From assembly GCA_025356435.1 (NCBI GenBank), contig JANXSY010000085.1, positions 1 to 56,362 on the forward strand: a stretch of DNA of 56,362 bases. The letters run 5' to 3'. The position numbers and the translations under genes are program-made. Below are positions 24,695 to 33,444 of this stretch, piece after piece; positions within the stretch are counted from its first letter, which is position 1; each line of letters starts with the position of its first letter. This DNA comes from Isosphaeraceae bacterium. GTDB taxonomy: Bacteria; Planctomycetota; Planctomycetia; Isosphaerales; Isosphaeraceae. The notes under the pieces were generated by a model. That model saw only the letters and a list, made by a program, of their open reading frames with translations, had not been told where the DNA came from and ran no database searches.

Positions 24695-26272
24695 ATGACG
24701 CGGATCGCGATCTACGACACGACCTTACGAGACGGCAGCCAGGGAGAAGGGGTGAACTTCTCCCTCCAGGACAAGCTGCTCATCACCGTCCGCCTCGACG
24801 AACTGGGCGTCGACTATATCGAAGGCGGCTATCCGCTCTCCAACCCCAAAGACGCTGCCTACTTCCGCGAAGTCGGCGACTTACCGCTCAAGCACGCCAA
24901 GGTGACGGCGTTCGGCATGACCCGCCGCCGCGACTGCGCTCCCGAAGATGACACCGGGATGCAGGCCCTGGTCGCCGCGAAGACTCCCGCCGTGACGATC
25001 GTCGGCAAGTCGTGGGATCTCCACGTCCGCGAAGTTCTCGGAGTATCGCTCGAAGAAAACTTGCGGATGATCTCCGACTCGGTCGGCTTTTGCGGGTCAC
25101 GCGTGCCGGAAGTCCTCTACGACGCCGAGCACTTCTTCGACGGCTTCAAGAAGAACCGCGACTACGCCCTTCAGTCTCTCCAGGCCGCCGCCAAGGCCGG
25201 CGCGAGATGGATTATCCTTTGCGACACCAACGGCGGTGCCCTTCCCGAAGAGGTGGCTGAGGCCCTCACGCAGGTCCGCAAAGCCGTTGATGTGCCGATC
25301 GGTATCCATACTCATAACGACGGCGAGCTGGCCGTCGCCAACACCCTCGCCGCGATCCGGCAGGGGGCGACCCAGATCCAAGGGACGATCAACGGCATCG
25401 GCGAGCGCTGCGGCAACGTCGACCTCTGCTCGGCGATCGCCAACCTGGCCCTCAAGTATGAGGGATACGAACTCTTACGCCCCGGAAGTCTCGGGAAGCT
25501 CGCCGAAGTGTCTCGTTACGTTTACGAGACCGCGAATATGAACTTCCGGAGCGGACAGCCGTTCGTCGGCACAAGCGCCTTCGCCCACAAGGGGGGGATG
25601 CACGTCCACGGTGTTCGCAAGCTTGCGAGTTCTTACGAGCACATCGACCCCACCCTCGTCGGCAACGAGCGACGGATTCTCGTCAGCGAGCTTTCGGGCA
25701 AGTCGAATATCGCCGAGAAACTCGGTGAGCACTCCCTCGAAGGCAACCCCGAGTTGCTCGCCCTGGTGCTCGACCGGGTGCAAGACCTCGAAAACGAGGG
25801 CTACCAGTTCGAGGCGGCAGAGGCGTCGTTCGTGCTCTTGGTCGAGAAACTCGCCGGCCGCTATCGGCCCCGGTTCGAACGGCTCGGCTATCAGGTGAGC
25901 GTTTCAGGCCACGTCGAAGGCGAGACGGTCACCGATGCGACGGTCAAGCTGCGGATCGGGTCAACCGTCGAACACACCGTGAGCGAGGGCGACGGCCCGG
26001 TCAATGCCCTCGACAGCGCCCTCCGCAAGGCGCTTGCCCCCCACTTCCCCCGCCTGGCCGAGATGCAGCTCGTTGACTACAAGGTCCGCGTCATCAACGC
26101 CCGCGCCGGAACCGCCGCTCGGGTGCGAGTCGTGATCGAGAGCCAAGACGGAGACTCGGTTTGGGGCACCGTCGGCGTCTCCGAAAACGTCATCGAGGCA
26201 AGCTGGCTGGCGCTGATCGATGCGTTCGACCACAAACTGGCCAAAGATTCACTCAAAGACAAAACGGTCTAG
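24695..26272 (+). CDS. cimA: Citramalate synthase (CimA)
   Basis: 525 residues from ATG 24695, starting MTRIAIYDTTLRDGSQGEGV. The TTLRDGSQ-EG start, IEGGYPLSNPKD, the metal-binding HTHND (residues near 208) and the C-terminal LeuA-type regulatory domain (residues 400-520) place it with CimA rather than 2-isopropylmalate synthase. It condenses pyruvate and acetyl-CoA to citramalate, the entry to isoleucine by the threonine-independent route. The frame is open upstream to 24641, but those 18 residues are not family-like. A TTGACG box at 24617-24622 could be a -35. Confidence 0.88.
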   Translation: MTRIAIYDTTLRDGSQGEGVNFSLQDKLLITVRLDELGVDYIEGGYPLSNPKDAAYFREVGDLPLKHAKVTAFGMTRRRDCAPEDDTGMQALVAAKTPAVTIVGKSWDLHVREVLGVSLEENLRMISDSVGFCGSRVPEVLYDAEHFFDGFKKNRDYALQSLQAAAKAGARWIILCDTNGGALPEEVAEALTQVRKAVDVPIGIHTHNDGELAVANTLAAIRQGATQIQGTINGIGERCGNVDLCSAIANLALKYEGYELLRPGSLGKLAEVSRYVYETANMNFRSGQPFVGTSAFAHKGGMHVHGVRKLASSYEHIDPTLVGNERRILVSELSGKSNIAEKLGEHSLEGNPELLALVLDRVQDLENEGYQFEAAEASFVLLVEKLAGRYRPRFERLGYQVSVSGHVEGETVTDATVKLRIGSTVEHTVSEGDGPVNALDSALRKALAPHFPRLAEMQLVDYKVRVINARAGTAARVRVVIESQDGDSVWGTVGVSENVIEASWLALIDAFDHKLAKDSLKDKTV

Positions 26273-26288
26273 TCGCAGATGACGTTCT

Positions 26289-26304
26289 GACACCCTCCAG
26301 TGTC
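26289..26304. terminator. Short hairpin downstream of cimA
   Basis: GACAC-CCTCCA-GTGTC forms a 5-bp stem 17 bases after the cimA stop, before valS. There is no T run after it, so this is a weak terminator candidate or an incidental palindrome. Confidence 0.3.
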
Positions 26305-26363
26305 TCTACGACATCTCCGTAGGATCGAATTGATTCCGAGTTCCGTGAAAGTTGTATCGAGCC

Positions 26364-29168
26364 ATGTCACTCGCCGACCTCCCCAAAGCCTACGACCCCC
26401 AGGCCGCCCAATCGAGATGGTATGCGTACTGGCTCGAAAAGGGCTATTTTCACGCCGACCCGTCCAGCGATAAGCCTCCCTATACGATCGTGATCCCGCC
26501 GCCGAACGTCACCGGGGCACTCCATCTCGGGCACGCGCTCAATAATACGATCCAAGACATCTTGATCCGTTGGAAGCGCATGCAGGGCTTCGAGACGCTC
26601 TGGATGCCAGGGACCGACCACGCCGGGATCGCGACCCAGGCCGTCGTCGAGACGCGACTTCGGACCGAGGAGAAGAAGACCCGCCACGACATCGGCCGCG
26701 AAGGGCTGGTCGAGCGGATCTGGGCCTGGAAGGACGAATACGAGACGCGCATTCTTGGCCAGCTTCGCCTGATGGGCTGTTCGTGCGACTGGGACCGGAC
26801 CCGGTTCACGCTCGATGCCGTCTGTGCCCGCGCGGTCCGCGAGACCTTCTTCCGACTCTTCAAGGCCGACAAGATCTTTCGCGGCAAGCGGCTCGTCAAC
26901 TGGGACACCCAACTCCGCACCGCCGTTGCCGATGACGAGATCGAATACATCGAGCAGGCCGGTCAACTCTGGACGATCCGCTACCCCGTGACCGACTCCG
27001 AAGAGTCACTCCACGTCGCCACCACCCGTCCCGAGACGATGCTCGGCGACACCGCTGTTGCGGTCCATCCCGACGATCCTCGATACCGACATCTCATCGG
27101 CAAGACCGTCACGCTGCCGATCATGAACCGAGCGATCCCGATCATCGGCGACGCGATCCTGGTCGACCCGAAGTTCGGCACCGGCTGCGTCAAGGTCACG
27201 CCCGCGCACGATCCGAACGACTACCAGACAGGTCTCCGGCACAACCTGCCCCAGATCAACCTCCTCAACCCCGACGGCACGTACAACGAGAACGCCGGTC
27301 CCTATGCGGGCGTCGATCGCCGCGAGGTGCGCAAACGAGTCGTCGCCGACCTCGATTCACAGGGCCTACTCGTCGGAGTCGAGCCCTATACGAACCGCGT
27401 CGGCCTGTCTGACCGGAGCAAAACACCAATCGAGCCTTATCTCTCGGACCAATGGTTCGTAAGGATGGGGGATGCGGAGTCGGGCGAGAAGGGCCTGGCA
27501 CAGATCGCGATCGATGCGGTCACATCAAGTCGCGTGACGATCCACCCCGATCGCTACGCCAAGAGCTATCTCGACTGGCTCGGCGAGAAGCGGGACTGGT
27601 GCATCAGCCGACAGCTCTGGTGGGGACATCGGATTCCGATCTGGTACGCGGAGACGGGCACGCGGGTCGATCTCGAACGCGCGTTCGCTGGCCGAGACGA
27701 CGTGGCATGGACCGAGGCTGAAGCCGGTGGCTGGCTCGTCTGTTCGACCGTTGACCTCATGCCCGATGCGCTCGGCCCGGACCACACGTTCGTCCAAGAT
27801 CCCGATGTCCTCGATACCTGGTTCAGTTCGGCCCTCTGGCCCCATTCGACCCTCGGTTGGCCCGAAGAGACGGCCGAACTCAAAAAGTTCTATCCGACGA
27901 GCGTGCTCTCGACCGCCCGCGATATCATCTCGCTCTGGGTCGCGCGGATGGTGATCTTCGGCGAGTTCAATACCGGGGACGTGCCGTTCAAGGACGTCTT
28001 CATCCACCCCGTCATCCAGGACGGCAATGGCAAGCGGATGTCGAAGTCGGCCGGGAACGGTATCGATCCCGTAGACATTATCGACCTGTATGGGGCCGAT
28101 GCGCTTCGCTTTACCCTCGCCTCGGCCGCGACCGAGACACAGGACTTGCGGATGCCGGTCGAGAAGGCCAAGCTGCCCGATGGTCGCGTGGTCAACACCT
28201 CCGAACGGTTCGAGCAGGGCCGCACCTTCCCGAACAAGTTCTGGAACGCCGCCCGGTTCGCCTTGATGAATCTCGAAGGTTACGAGCCTGGACCCGTCGA
28301 TCCCCAAGACCTGACGGTCGAGGATCGCTGGATCTTGAGCCTGCTCGCCCGGACGACGGCCGACGTGACCCGCGACCTCGGAGCGTTCGCATTCGCCGAC
28401 GCCTCGAAGCGACTCCGAGACTTCACCTGGAACGACTTCTGCGACTGGTACGTCGAGTTTATCAAGGGACGACTCCGCGACCCGGAGACCCGTCCCGTCG
28501 CGCAACGCATCCTCGCGACGATGCTCGACGGCCTCTGCCGACTGCTGCACCCGATCATCCCCTTCGTCACCGAAGAGGTCTGGCAGGCACTCGGACAGAT
28601 CGCCTCGGTGCGTGGCTACCCCGAGCCGACCCCGTCCGCCGAGAGCGTCTGCATCGCGGCCTGGCCGGACTACCCCACCTCGTGGCACGACGCCGAGGCC
28701 GAGGCGGTGGTGGCCCAGTGGCAAGACAAGGTCGCGGCAATCCGCAACCTCCGGGCCGAGAGGAACGTGCCCCCTGCCGCCAAGATCACGCCGATCATCC
28801 TCGCGGGAGAGCCCGTAGCGTCGATCCTCCGGTTGGGCGAGGCCCACATCCGCAGCCTGACCAATGCGGCTTCGCTGACGATCGTCGCCCAGATCGACCG
28901 GCCCAGCGAGTCGGCCGTGACGGTTCTCGGCGACGCGGAGATCATCCTCCCGCTTGAGGGTCTGATCGACCGCAAGGCCGAGACCGAGCGGAACAACAAG
29001 GCCCTGGCGGATATCGACAAGCAACTTGCGTCGATTCAGGCGAAGTTGAACAACGAAGGGTTCGTCTCGCGAGCCAAGCCCGATGTCGTCGAACAGCAGC
29101 GGGCGAAGGGGGCGGAGCTGATCGCACAGCGGGCAACGATCGCGGCACTTCTCGGGAACTCATCGTGA
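26364..29168 (+). CDS. valS: Valyl-tRNA synthetase
   Basis: 934 residues from ATG 26364 (a TTG at 26352 in frame would add only four residues). Class I signatures are present: LHLGHALN (HIGH) near residue 45 and GKRMSKSAGNGIDP (KMSKS) near 550. The CP1 editing domain contains the ATTRPETMLGDTAVAVHPDD motif. The C-terminal coiled-coil arm (KAETERNNKALADIDKQLAS) is typical of ValS. The enzyme charges tRNA-Val in the cytoplasm. Length is normal. It is the second large housekeeping gene after cimA, 91 bases downstream. Confidence 0.96.
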   Translation: MSLADLPKAYDPQAAQSRWYAYWLEKGYFHADPSSDKPPYTIVIPPPNVTGALHLGHALNNTIQDILIRWKRMQGFETLWMPGTDHAGIATQAVVETRLRTEEKKTRHDIGREGLVERIWAWKDEYETRILGQLRLMGCSCDWDRTRFTLDAVCARAVRETFFRLFKADKIFRGKRLVNWDTQLRTAVADDEIEYIEQAGQLWTIRYPVTDSEESLHVATTRPETMLGDTAVAVHPDDPRYRHLIGKTVTLPIMNRAIPIIGDAILVDPKFGTGCVKVTPAHDPNDYQTGLRHNLPQINLLNPDGTYNENAGPYAGVDRREVRKRVVADLDSQGLLVGVEPYTNRVGLSDRSKTPIEPYLSDQWFVRMGDAESGEKGLAQIAIDAVTSSRVTIHPDRYAKSYLDWLGEKRDWCISRQLWWGHRIPIWYAETGTRVDLERAFAGRDDVAWTEAEAGGWLVCSTVDLMPDALGPDHTFVQDPDVLDTWFSSALWPHSTLGWPEETAELKKFYPTSVLSTARDIISLWVARMVIFGEFNTGDVPFKDVFIHPVIQDGNGKRMSKSAGNGIDPVDIIDLYGADALRFTLASAATETQDLRMPVEKAKLPDGRVVNTSERFEQGRTFPNKFWNAARFALMNLEGYEPGPVDPQDLTVEDRWILSLLARTTADVTRDLGAFAFADASKRLRDFTWNDFCDWYVEFIKGRLRDPETRPVAQRILATMLDGLCRLLHPIIPFVTEEVWQALGQIASVRGYPEPTPSAESVCIAAWPDYPTSWHDAEAEAVVAQWQDKVAAIRNLRAERNVPPAAKITPIILAGEPVASILRLGEAHIRSLTNAASLTIVAQIDRPSESAVTVLGDAEIILPLEGLIDRKAETERNNKALADIDKQLASIQAKLNNEGFVSRAKPDVVEQQRAKGAELIAQRATIAALLGNSS

Positions 29169-29196
29169 ACGTTGACGCACCCCCCCCGCACCCTTA

Positions 29197-29213
29197 TCAT
29201 CTCTAGGAGATGA
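29197..29213. terminator. Hairpin downstream of valS
   Basis: TCATCTC-TAG-GAGATGA is a perfect 7-bp stem with a 3-base loop, 29 bases after the valS stop and 70 bases before the next start. It has no T tract. It could end valS transcription or act as a processing site. Confidence 0.35.
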
Positions 29214-29283
29214 GACCGCCGACCCTCAGCAAGGTTCGGAAGCCGGTCGCGCCGGAGATGTCGAGGCGAAAGGGGCGATCGTC

Positions 29284-29676
29284 GTGGTGCAGATGGAACT
29301 GACGCGGATCATCATCAGTGAGAACAACGAACAGCAGATCATTTTTCTACGCGAGGTCGACGGTGAGCGGACATTCCCGATCGTGATCGGCCTGTTCGAG
29401 GCGACGAGCATCGAGCGCAGGGTGAAGCAACAGCCCGCCCCTCGGCCCTTGACCCATGACCTGCTCGCCAGCACAATCGAGCTGCTCGGCGGAGAACTCC
29501 AGGACATCTATATCAGCGAGCTTCGAGACCACACCTATTACGCCAAGCTCCGCATCAAGCACGACGGCGAGATCATCGAGGTCGACTCAAGGCCGAGTGA
29601 TGCCATCGCCGTCGCGGTCACCGTCGACGTGCCGATCTTTGTGTCGGAAGAGATCATCGACGAGGTAGGCCACTGA
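29284..29676 (+). CDS. Bifunctional nuclease family protein (DUF151)
   Basis: 130 residues. [17 protein letters not shown], the [20 protein letters not shown] stretch and [13 protein letters not shown] are the conserved segments of DUF151/bifunctional nucleases. These cut RNA and DNA in the few cases studied, but the role is mostly unclear. GTG 29284 has GGGG at the right distance; GTG 29287 and ATG 29293 are alternatives. It stands alone between valS and tRNA-Ser. Confidence 0.88.
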   Translation: MVQMELTRIIISENNEQQIIFLREVDGERTFPIVIGLFEATSIERRVKQQPAPRPLTHDLLASTIELLGGELQDIYISELRDHTYYAKLRIKHDGEIIEVDSRPSDAIAVAVTVDVPIFVSEEIIDEVGH

Positions 29677-29700
29677 CGAGCGAAATGCGCACGGAACACC

Positions 29701-29785
<85 letters not shown>

Positions 29786-29821
29786 TTTTCCTTACCCGTG
29801 CGGTTCATTTCGCCCGACTGG

Positions 29822-29843
29822 CGTCTCGATCCCTATCGAGACG
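29822..29843. terminator. 9-bp hairpin at the tRNA-Ser / FG-GAP gene boundary
   Basis: CGTCTCGAT-CCCT-ATCGAGACG pairs perfectly and lies 37 bases after the tRNA. Its right half contains the stop codon of the convergent FG-GAP gene. It may serve both genes as a bidirectional terminator. No strong T run follows on either side. Confidence 0.4.
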
Positions 29844-31056
29844 GACGGTTCCAGTAAATCTTGACGTTATGAGTGGCTCGACCGCCCGCGATCAGGTCGG
29901 GCCGACCGTCGCCATCAAGGTCGGCGGCAAGGGCATCTTCGGTGGCGACGCCGCCGTCGTCGACGACGTGCCGATCGAACTCGAGCGGTGACGTGCCGGG
30001 CCTGGGGTCGAAGACGAGTAGGCCCGGTCCTTTGGGCGTCTTGGTCGCATCCCCGTTCGGATCGCGCTGGCCGATGACGATCTCGTCGTCGCCATCGCCG
30101 TCGAGATCAACGCACCAGACGGCATGTCCCCACGCGACCGGCTCGGCCACGATGCGACGGTCCCAGAGGCCCGATCCCGATTTCGGGGGCGTGTAACACG
30201 CAACCTGGAAACCGTGCCAGGGCTCGATCGTCGCAAGATATTTTGACCCGTCTTTGAGCCGGCCGACTTTGACCTCGCTCGACCCCTTGAACGGCTTCGA
30301 CTCCTGGTTGCCCGCGCCGACATGCGACTTGCCCCACGTGCCGGCGGAGTCACGTTTGAGGACGAACACCCCCTCCCAGCCTGCGATGACAATCTCGTCT
30401 TTGCCGTCGCCGTCGAAGTCGGTGATCTGGAGGTTGTGAGTCGAATGGAGGCTTGCATCCGCTGTTTCGACGGGCCAGGGGGCGTTGAATGGGTCAGCGG
30501 GGACCGAGAAGACCAGGATGCGGACGCCCGGTCCCTCGCCCCAATTCGGCCCTTTGGTGTTCCGACCCTGAAGCGGTGCGACGACGAGTTGTCTCTTGCC
30601 GGTGCCGAGCACGTCGCCCCAACGAATCCGGTGCAATGTCGGCTCGGAAGCGATCGGAACGACCCGCCACTCGCCGTCCTTGGCACCCGTCCGGGTCAGA
30701 CATTGAAGTGTCCCGCCGGTCTTGGTGTTCGCCGGCTGCCACGAGGCACCCAGGGCGAAGTCGACCCTGCCATCGCCGTCGATGTCGTGCGGCTGGATGC
30801 AGACGTTGTCGCGTTCGGTCGCACCCTTGATGATGACGTGCTTCGTCCAGGCCGGGTTTTCATACCAGTAAACCGCATCCTCAGCGACGGCCACCACGTC
30901 GAGCTTGCCGTCGCCGTTGACGTCGGCCGCTGTCACGGCGTAGCAGACGTTGCCGACGTGCGGGTCGATCTCTTGCGGCTTGAACGTCGGGAACTCGGCG
31001 GCGAGCGACGTGGATATGGTGAGGAAAAGGCTCAGTGCAAAGGCGGAGACACGCAT
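29833..31056 (-). CDS. Exported FG-GAP/VCBS repeat protein
   Basis: 407 residues. A signal peptide (MRVSAFALSLFLTISTSLAA) is followed by repeated calcium-binding strands. Examples are DVNGDGKLDVV, DIDGDGRVDFA, DFDGDGKDEIV, DLDGDGDDEIV and DLDGDGRPDLI. These suggest a seven-blade beta-propeller spread over the whole protein, typical of integrin-like FG-GAP folds. No enzymatic domain is fused. The gene converges with tRNA-Ser. The partner is unknown; such proteins in planctomycetes are secreted. Confidence 0.88.
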   Translation of the reverse strand: MRVSAFALSLFLTISTSLAAEFPTFKPQEIDPHVGNVCYAVTAADVNGDGKLDVVAVAEDAVYWYENPAWTKHVIIKGATERDNVCIQPHDIDGDGRVDFALGASWQPANTKTGGTLQCLTRTGAKDGEWRVVPIASEPTLHRIRWGDVLGTGKRQLVVAPLQGRNTKGPNWGEGPGVRILVFSVPADPFNAPWPVETADASLHSTHNLQITDFDGDGKDEIVIAGWEGVFVLKRDSAGTWGKSHVGAGNQESKPFKGSSEVKVGRLKDGSKYLATIEPWHGFQVACYTPPKSGSGLWDRRIVAEPVAWGHAVWCVDLDGDGDDEIVIGQRDPNGDATKTPKGPGLLVFDPRPGTSPLEFDRHVVDDGGVATEDALAADLDGDGRPDLIAGGRATHNVKIYWNRPSR

Positions 31057-31131
31057 CGGAGACCTCGCGTCGGGATAGCGGCGTGGGAGTCGGCCAGTCT
31101 CTCGCAGGCGGACGCGAGATGCAAGCAGGCT

Positions 31132-32460
31132 CTACGTCTCGCCGCCCGTCCCGAGCATCTGGTCCACCAGTTCGAGCGCCTGGTCTCTGGAATCGATCGT
31201 GCGATCAAGCTGGGCGTCGCGCACTCGATCGAGCAAGACGGCGAAGCGCGGCCCGGGTCGAAGGCCGTGACGCACGAGGTCATGCCCGGTCAAGAGCGGA
31301 GGGGGGTTGATCGGCCCGGCAGGCTCGTCGCGGCGATAGCGTTCGCAGAAATCGACATGCGAAACGTCGCCCGTCCCGGCCATCGCGATGGCGCGGTGGA
31401 GATCGAGGAGGTCGCCGATGCCCTCCGATGCGAGCAGTCGCTTGAGCTTCGACTCTTGAAGATGTGCCGCGTTGTCGAGCCCATGATGGTGTTCGACGAG
31501 CCAGGCCGTTCGGTCGCGCTCGGCGTTCGGGAGTTTCAGACCCGATGCGATGCCGATCGCGATCTCTCGTCCGATTCGTGCGTGATCGGGGTCACACTCG
31601 ACTCCGTCACGGATGACGGGCATCCCCGCGTCAAGCAAGAGGGCGGCGAGGGCGAGGGGGAAACTCGGAGTCGCGGGCAGGTTGGCCAGCACGCGCATCA
31701 TGCGGTCCCAGAGGCTGCCGCCTCGATCGAGCTGGATGTCTTTCATCGCCAGGAGTTGAGGCAAGATGGCGGCCAGGAGGCCCGTTTCCTCGGCAAGTTT
31801 GACCGCTTCGACACGGGTTTGATGCGTGAGCATCCGACGGAGTTCTTGCGCGATCCGCTCGACGGAGACGGTCGTCACCTCGCTTGCCATCGCACTGACG
31901 GCCCGCCGGGTCTCGGGCTCGATCGCGAAGCCGAACCGGGCCGCGAACCGCACCGCGCGGAGGAGTCGGAGCTTGTCCTCGGCGAACCGCGCGGAGGGGT
32001 CGCCGATGGCGCGGAGGAGTCCGGCTTTCAGGTCGGCCTGGCCTCCCACGTAGTCGATCACGCGCGAGTCGGCGGGGTCAAAGAACATGCCGTTGATCGT
32101 GAAGTCGCGTCGCGAGGCGTCGAACTCGGCCGTCGAATAGGTGACGGTCTCGGGCCGCCGACCATCGAGATAGACGCCGTCGCTGCGGAACGTCGCGACC
32201 TCGACATCGCCCGTCGATTGCCGACCGAGCACGCGGACCACACCAAAGCTCTCGCCGACGGCGAACGTGCGACGGAACAATTTCGTCACCTGCTCGGGAC
32301 GCGCATCGGTGGCGACGTCGTAGTCGCTCGGTTCGAAGCCGAGCAAGAGGTCGCGCACGCAGCCCCCGGCCCAGTAGGCTTCAAAGCCTGCCTCACGGAG
32401 CTTGGCGACGACTTCAGTCGCGTGGTCGCGACGCGCATCGGGGTTCGTCACGGGAGTCAT
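31132..32460 (-). CDS. cca: CCA tRNA nucleotidyltransferase / poly(A) polymerase-family protein
   Basis: 442 residues. The nucleotidyltransferase motif GGCVRDLLLG, the catalytic DYDVATDA and the flexible RRDFTINGMFFDP motif are followed by the RNA-binding helices (RFAEDKLRLLRAVRFAARFG). A C-terminal extension of about 190 residues is present. The enzyme adds or repairs CCA ends of tRNAs; consistent with need, neither tRNA in this window encodes CCA. Its ATG overlaps the stop of rsmD by four bases, so the two are coupled. Confidence 0.92.
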   Translation of the reverse strand: MTPVTNPDARRDHATEVVAKLREAGFEAYWAGGCVRDLLLGFEPSDYDVATDARPEQVTKLFRRTFAVGESFGVVRVLGRQSTGDVEVATFRSDGVYLDGRRPETVTYSTAEFDASRRDFTINGMFFDPADSRVIDYVGGQADLKAGLLRAIGDPSARFAEDKLRLLRAVRFAARFGFAIEPETRRAVSAMASEVTTVSVERIAQELRRMLTHQTRVEAVKLAEETGLLAAILPQLLAMKDIQLDRGGSLWDRMMRVLANLPATPSFPLALAALLLDAGMPVIRDGVECDPDHARIGREIAIGIASGLKLPNAERDRTAWLVEHHHGLDNAAHLQESKLKRLLASEGIGDLLDLHRAIAMAGTGDVSHVDFCERYRRDEPAGPINPPPLLTGHDLVRHGLRPGPRFAVLLDRVRDAQLDRTIDSRDQALELVDQMLGTGGET

Positions 32461-33071
32461 TCCGCCGCGTCGTCGGGTTCCGGATCGACTGTCGGCTCAT
32501 CGATCCCACCCGACCGGTCGACGACCCGGATGGCGACTTGCGTCCCTCCATAGCGTCTGAGGTCCCAGGCATCGAGGTCAGGCAGCACCGCGTCGTCGAG
32601 GTCGCTCCGCGACTCGATAATCAGCATCGAATCATCGGGCAGTTTGGCCAGGAGCACTTCGAGCGACTGCCGCACGCGTTCGGGGTGATTCTCATATTCC
32701 CGATAGGGGGGGTCGAGGAAGATCACAACCGGCTCGCCCGCTTCCGGCTCGAATGCCCGCACCCAGCGATGAGCATCGGTCTTCACGACGCTCGTCCGAT
32801 CTTCGTAGCGGAGCGTGGCGATATTCTTGCGGATGAGCGTGATGTTTTCGGCCTTGAGCTCGATGAAGACGGCCCGCGACGCCCCCCGGCTCAAGGCTTC
32901 GAGGCCGAGGCCGCCCGTGCCGGCGAAGAGGTCGATCACGACGCGGTCTTCGACGGCCTCGCCGAGGATGTTGAAGATGGACTCGCGCACGAGGTCACTC
33001 GTCGGCCGGGTCACGTCGTCGCGAGGCCCGTCGAACTTATGGCCGCGCCGTTCGCCGGCGATGATCCGCAT
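32457..33071 (-). CDS. rsmD: 16S rRNA (guanine-966-N2)-methyltransferase RsmD
   Basis: 204 residues from ATG 33071, starting MRIIAGERRGHKFDGPRDDV. VIDLFAGTGGLGLEALSRGA is the SAM-binding loop and FLDPPYRE the N-methylase DPPY motif. It methylates G966 of 16S rRNA in the 30S subunit. The frame is open 18 residues further upstream, but the MRIIAG start is the family one. It is coupled to cca by a four-base overlap. Confidence 0.93.
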   Translation of the reverse strand: MRIIAGERRGHKFDGPRDDVTRPTSDLVRESIFNILGEAVEDRVVIDLFAGTGGLGLEALSRGASRAVFIELKAENITLIRKNIATLRYEDRTSVVKTDAHRWVRAFEPEAGEPVVIFLDPPYREYENHPERVRQSLEVLLAKLPDDSMLIIESRSDLDDAVLPDLDAWDLRRYGGTQVAIRVVDRSGGIDEPTVDPEPDDAAE

Positions 33072-33444
33072 GACATTCCTCTTCCCAATCGACAGACAGA
33101 CCGAAGCAACTTGCTGACGTGCCAAGATACCAGGTTACGCCCATCCGGACACGTCCCGGCCCGGACAAGCTCACGCCACCGATCGACGGTCGAGTTCGGG
33201 TTGACGCTTCCGGACCTCCCGCCCATACTGCCGCGTCGTTTCCAGGGTGCCCGGCTGCCGCTGGCGTACCGTTTCCTGCTCCAGCCCGACCTGTTTCACC
33301 TCGCCGTCAAAGGGGCGGGGACGTCGATCGGCCCCAGGAAGGGGCGGATTTCGACCTCTCCGCAACGTTCGACTCCTCAATAGGGATGAGGTCCGCCCGC
33401 TCGACAGCCATCGGGCGAGACCGCGACACAGGACATGGATTGTC
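33072..33444. other. Divergent intergenic region rsmD - secreted peptidase
   Basis: 373 bases; the frame of the downstream peptidase is open back to 33247, but a signal peptide begins only at 33445. No RNA gene, repeat or strong promoter was found. It should hold the promoters of both genes. Confidence 0.4.

Noticed and set aside
27525..29024. 499-codon open frame antisense to valS
   Set aside because: Same reason: it mirrors a conserved housekeeping gene and is not protein-like.
29180..29187. C8 tract downstream of valS as a phase-variation site
   Set aside because: Runs of about eight C or G occur several times in this G+C-rich window, and this one is in non-coding DNA after a stop.
30322..32553. 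743-codon open frame on the plus strand antisense to the FG-GAP and cca genes
   Set aside because: It is opposite two clearly real genes, has the skewed Arg/Asp/Gly/Val composition of antisense frames in G+C-rich DNA, and shows no family resemblance.
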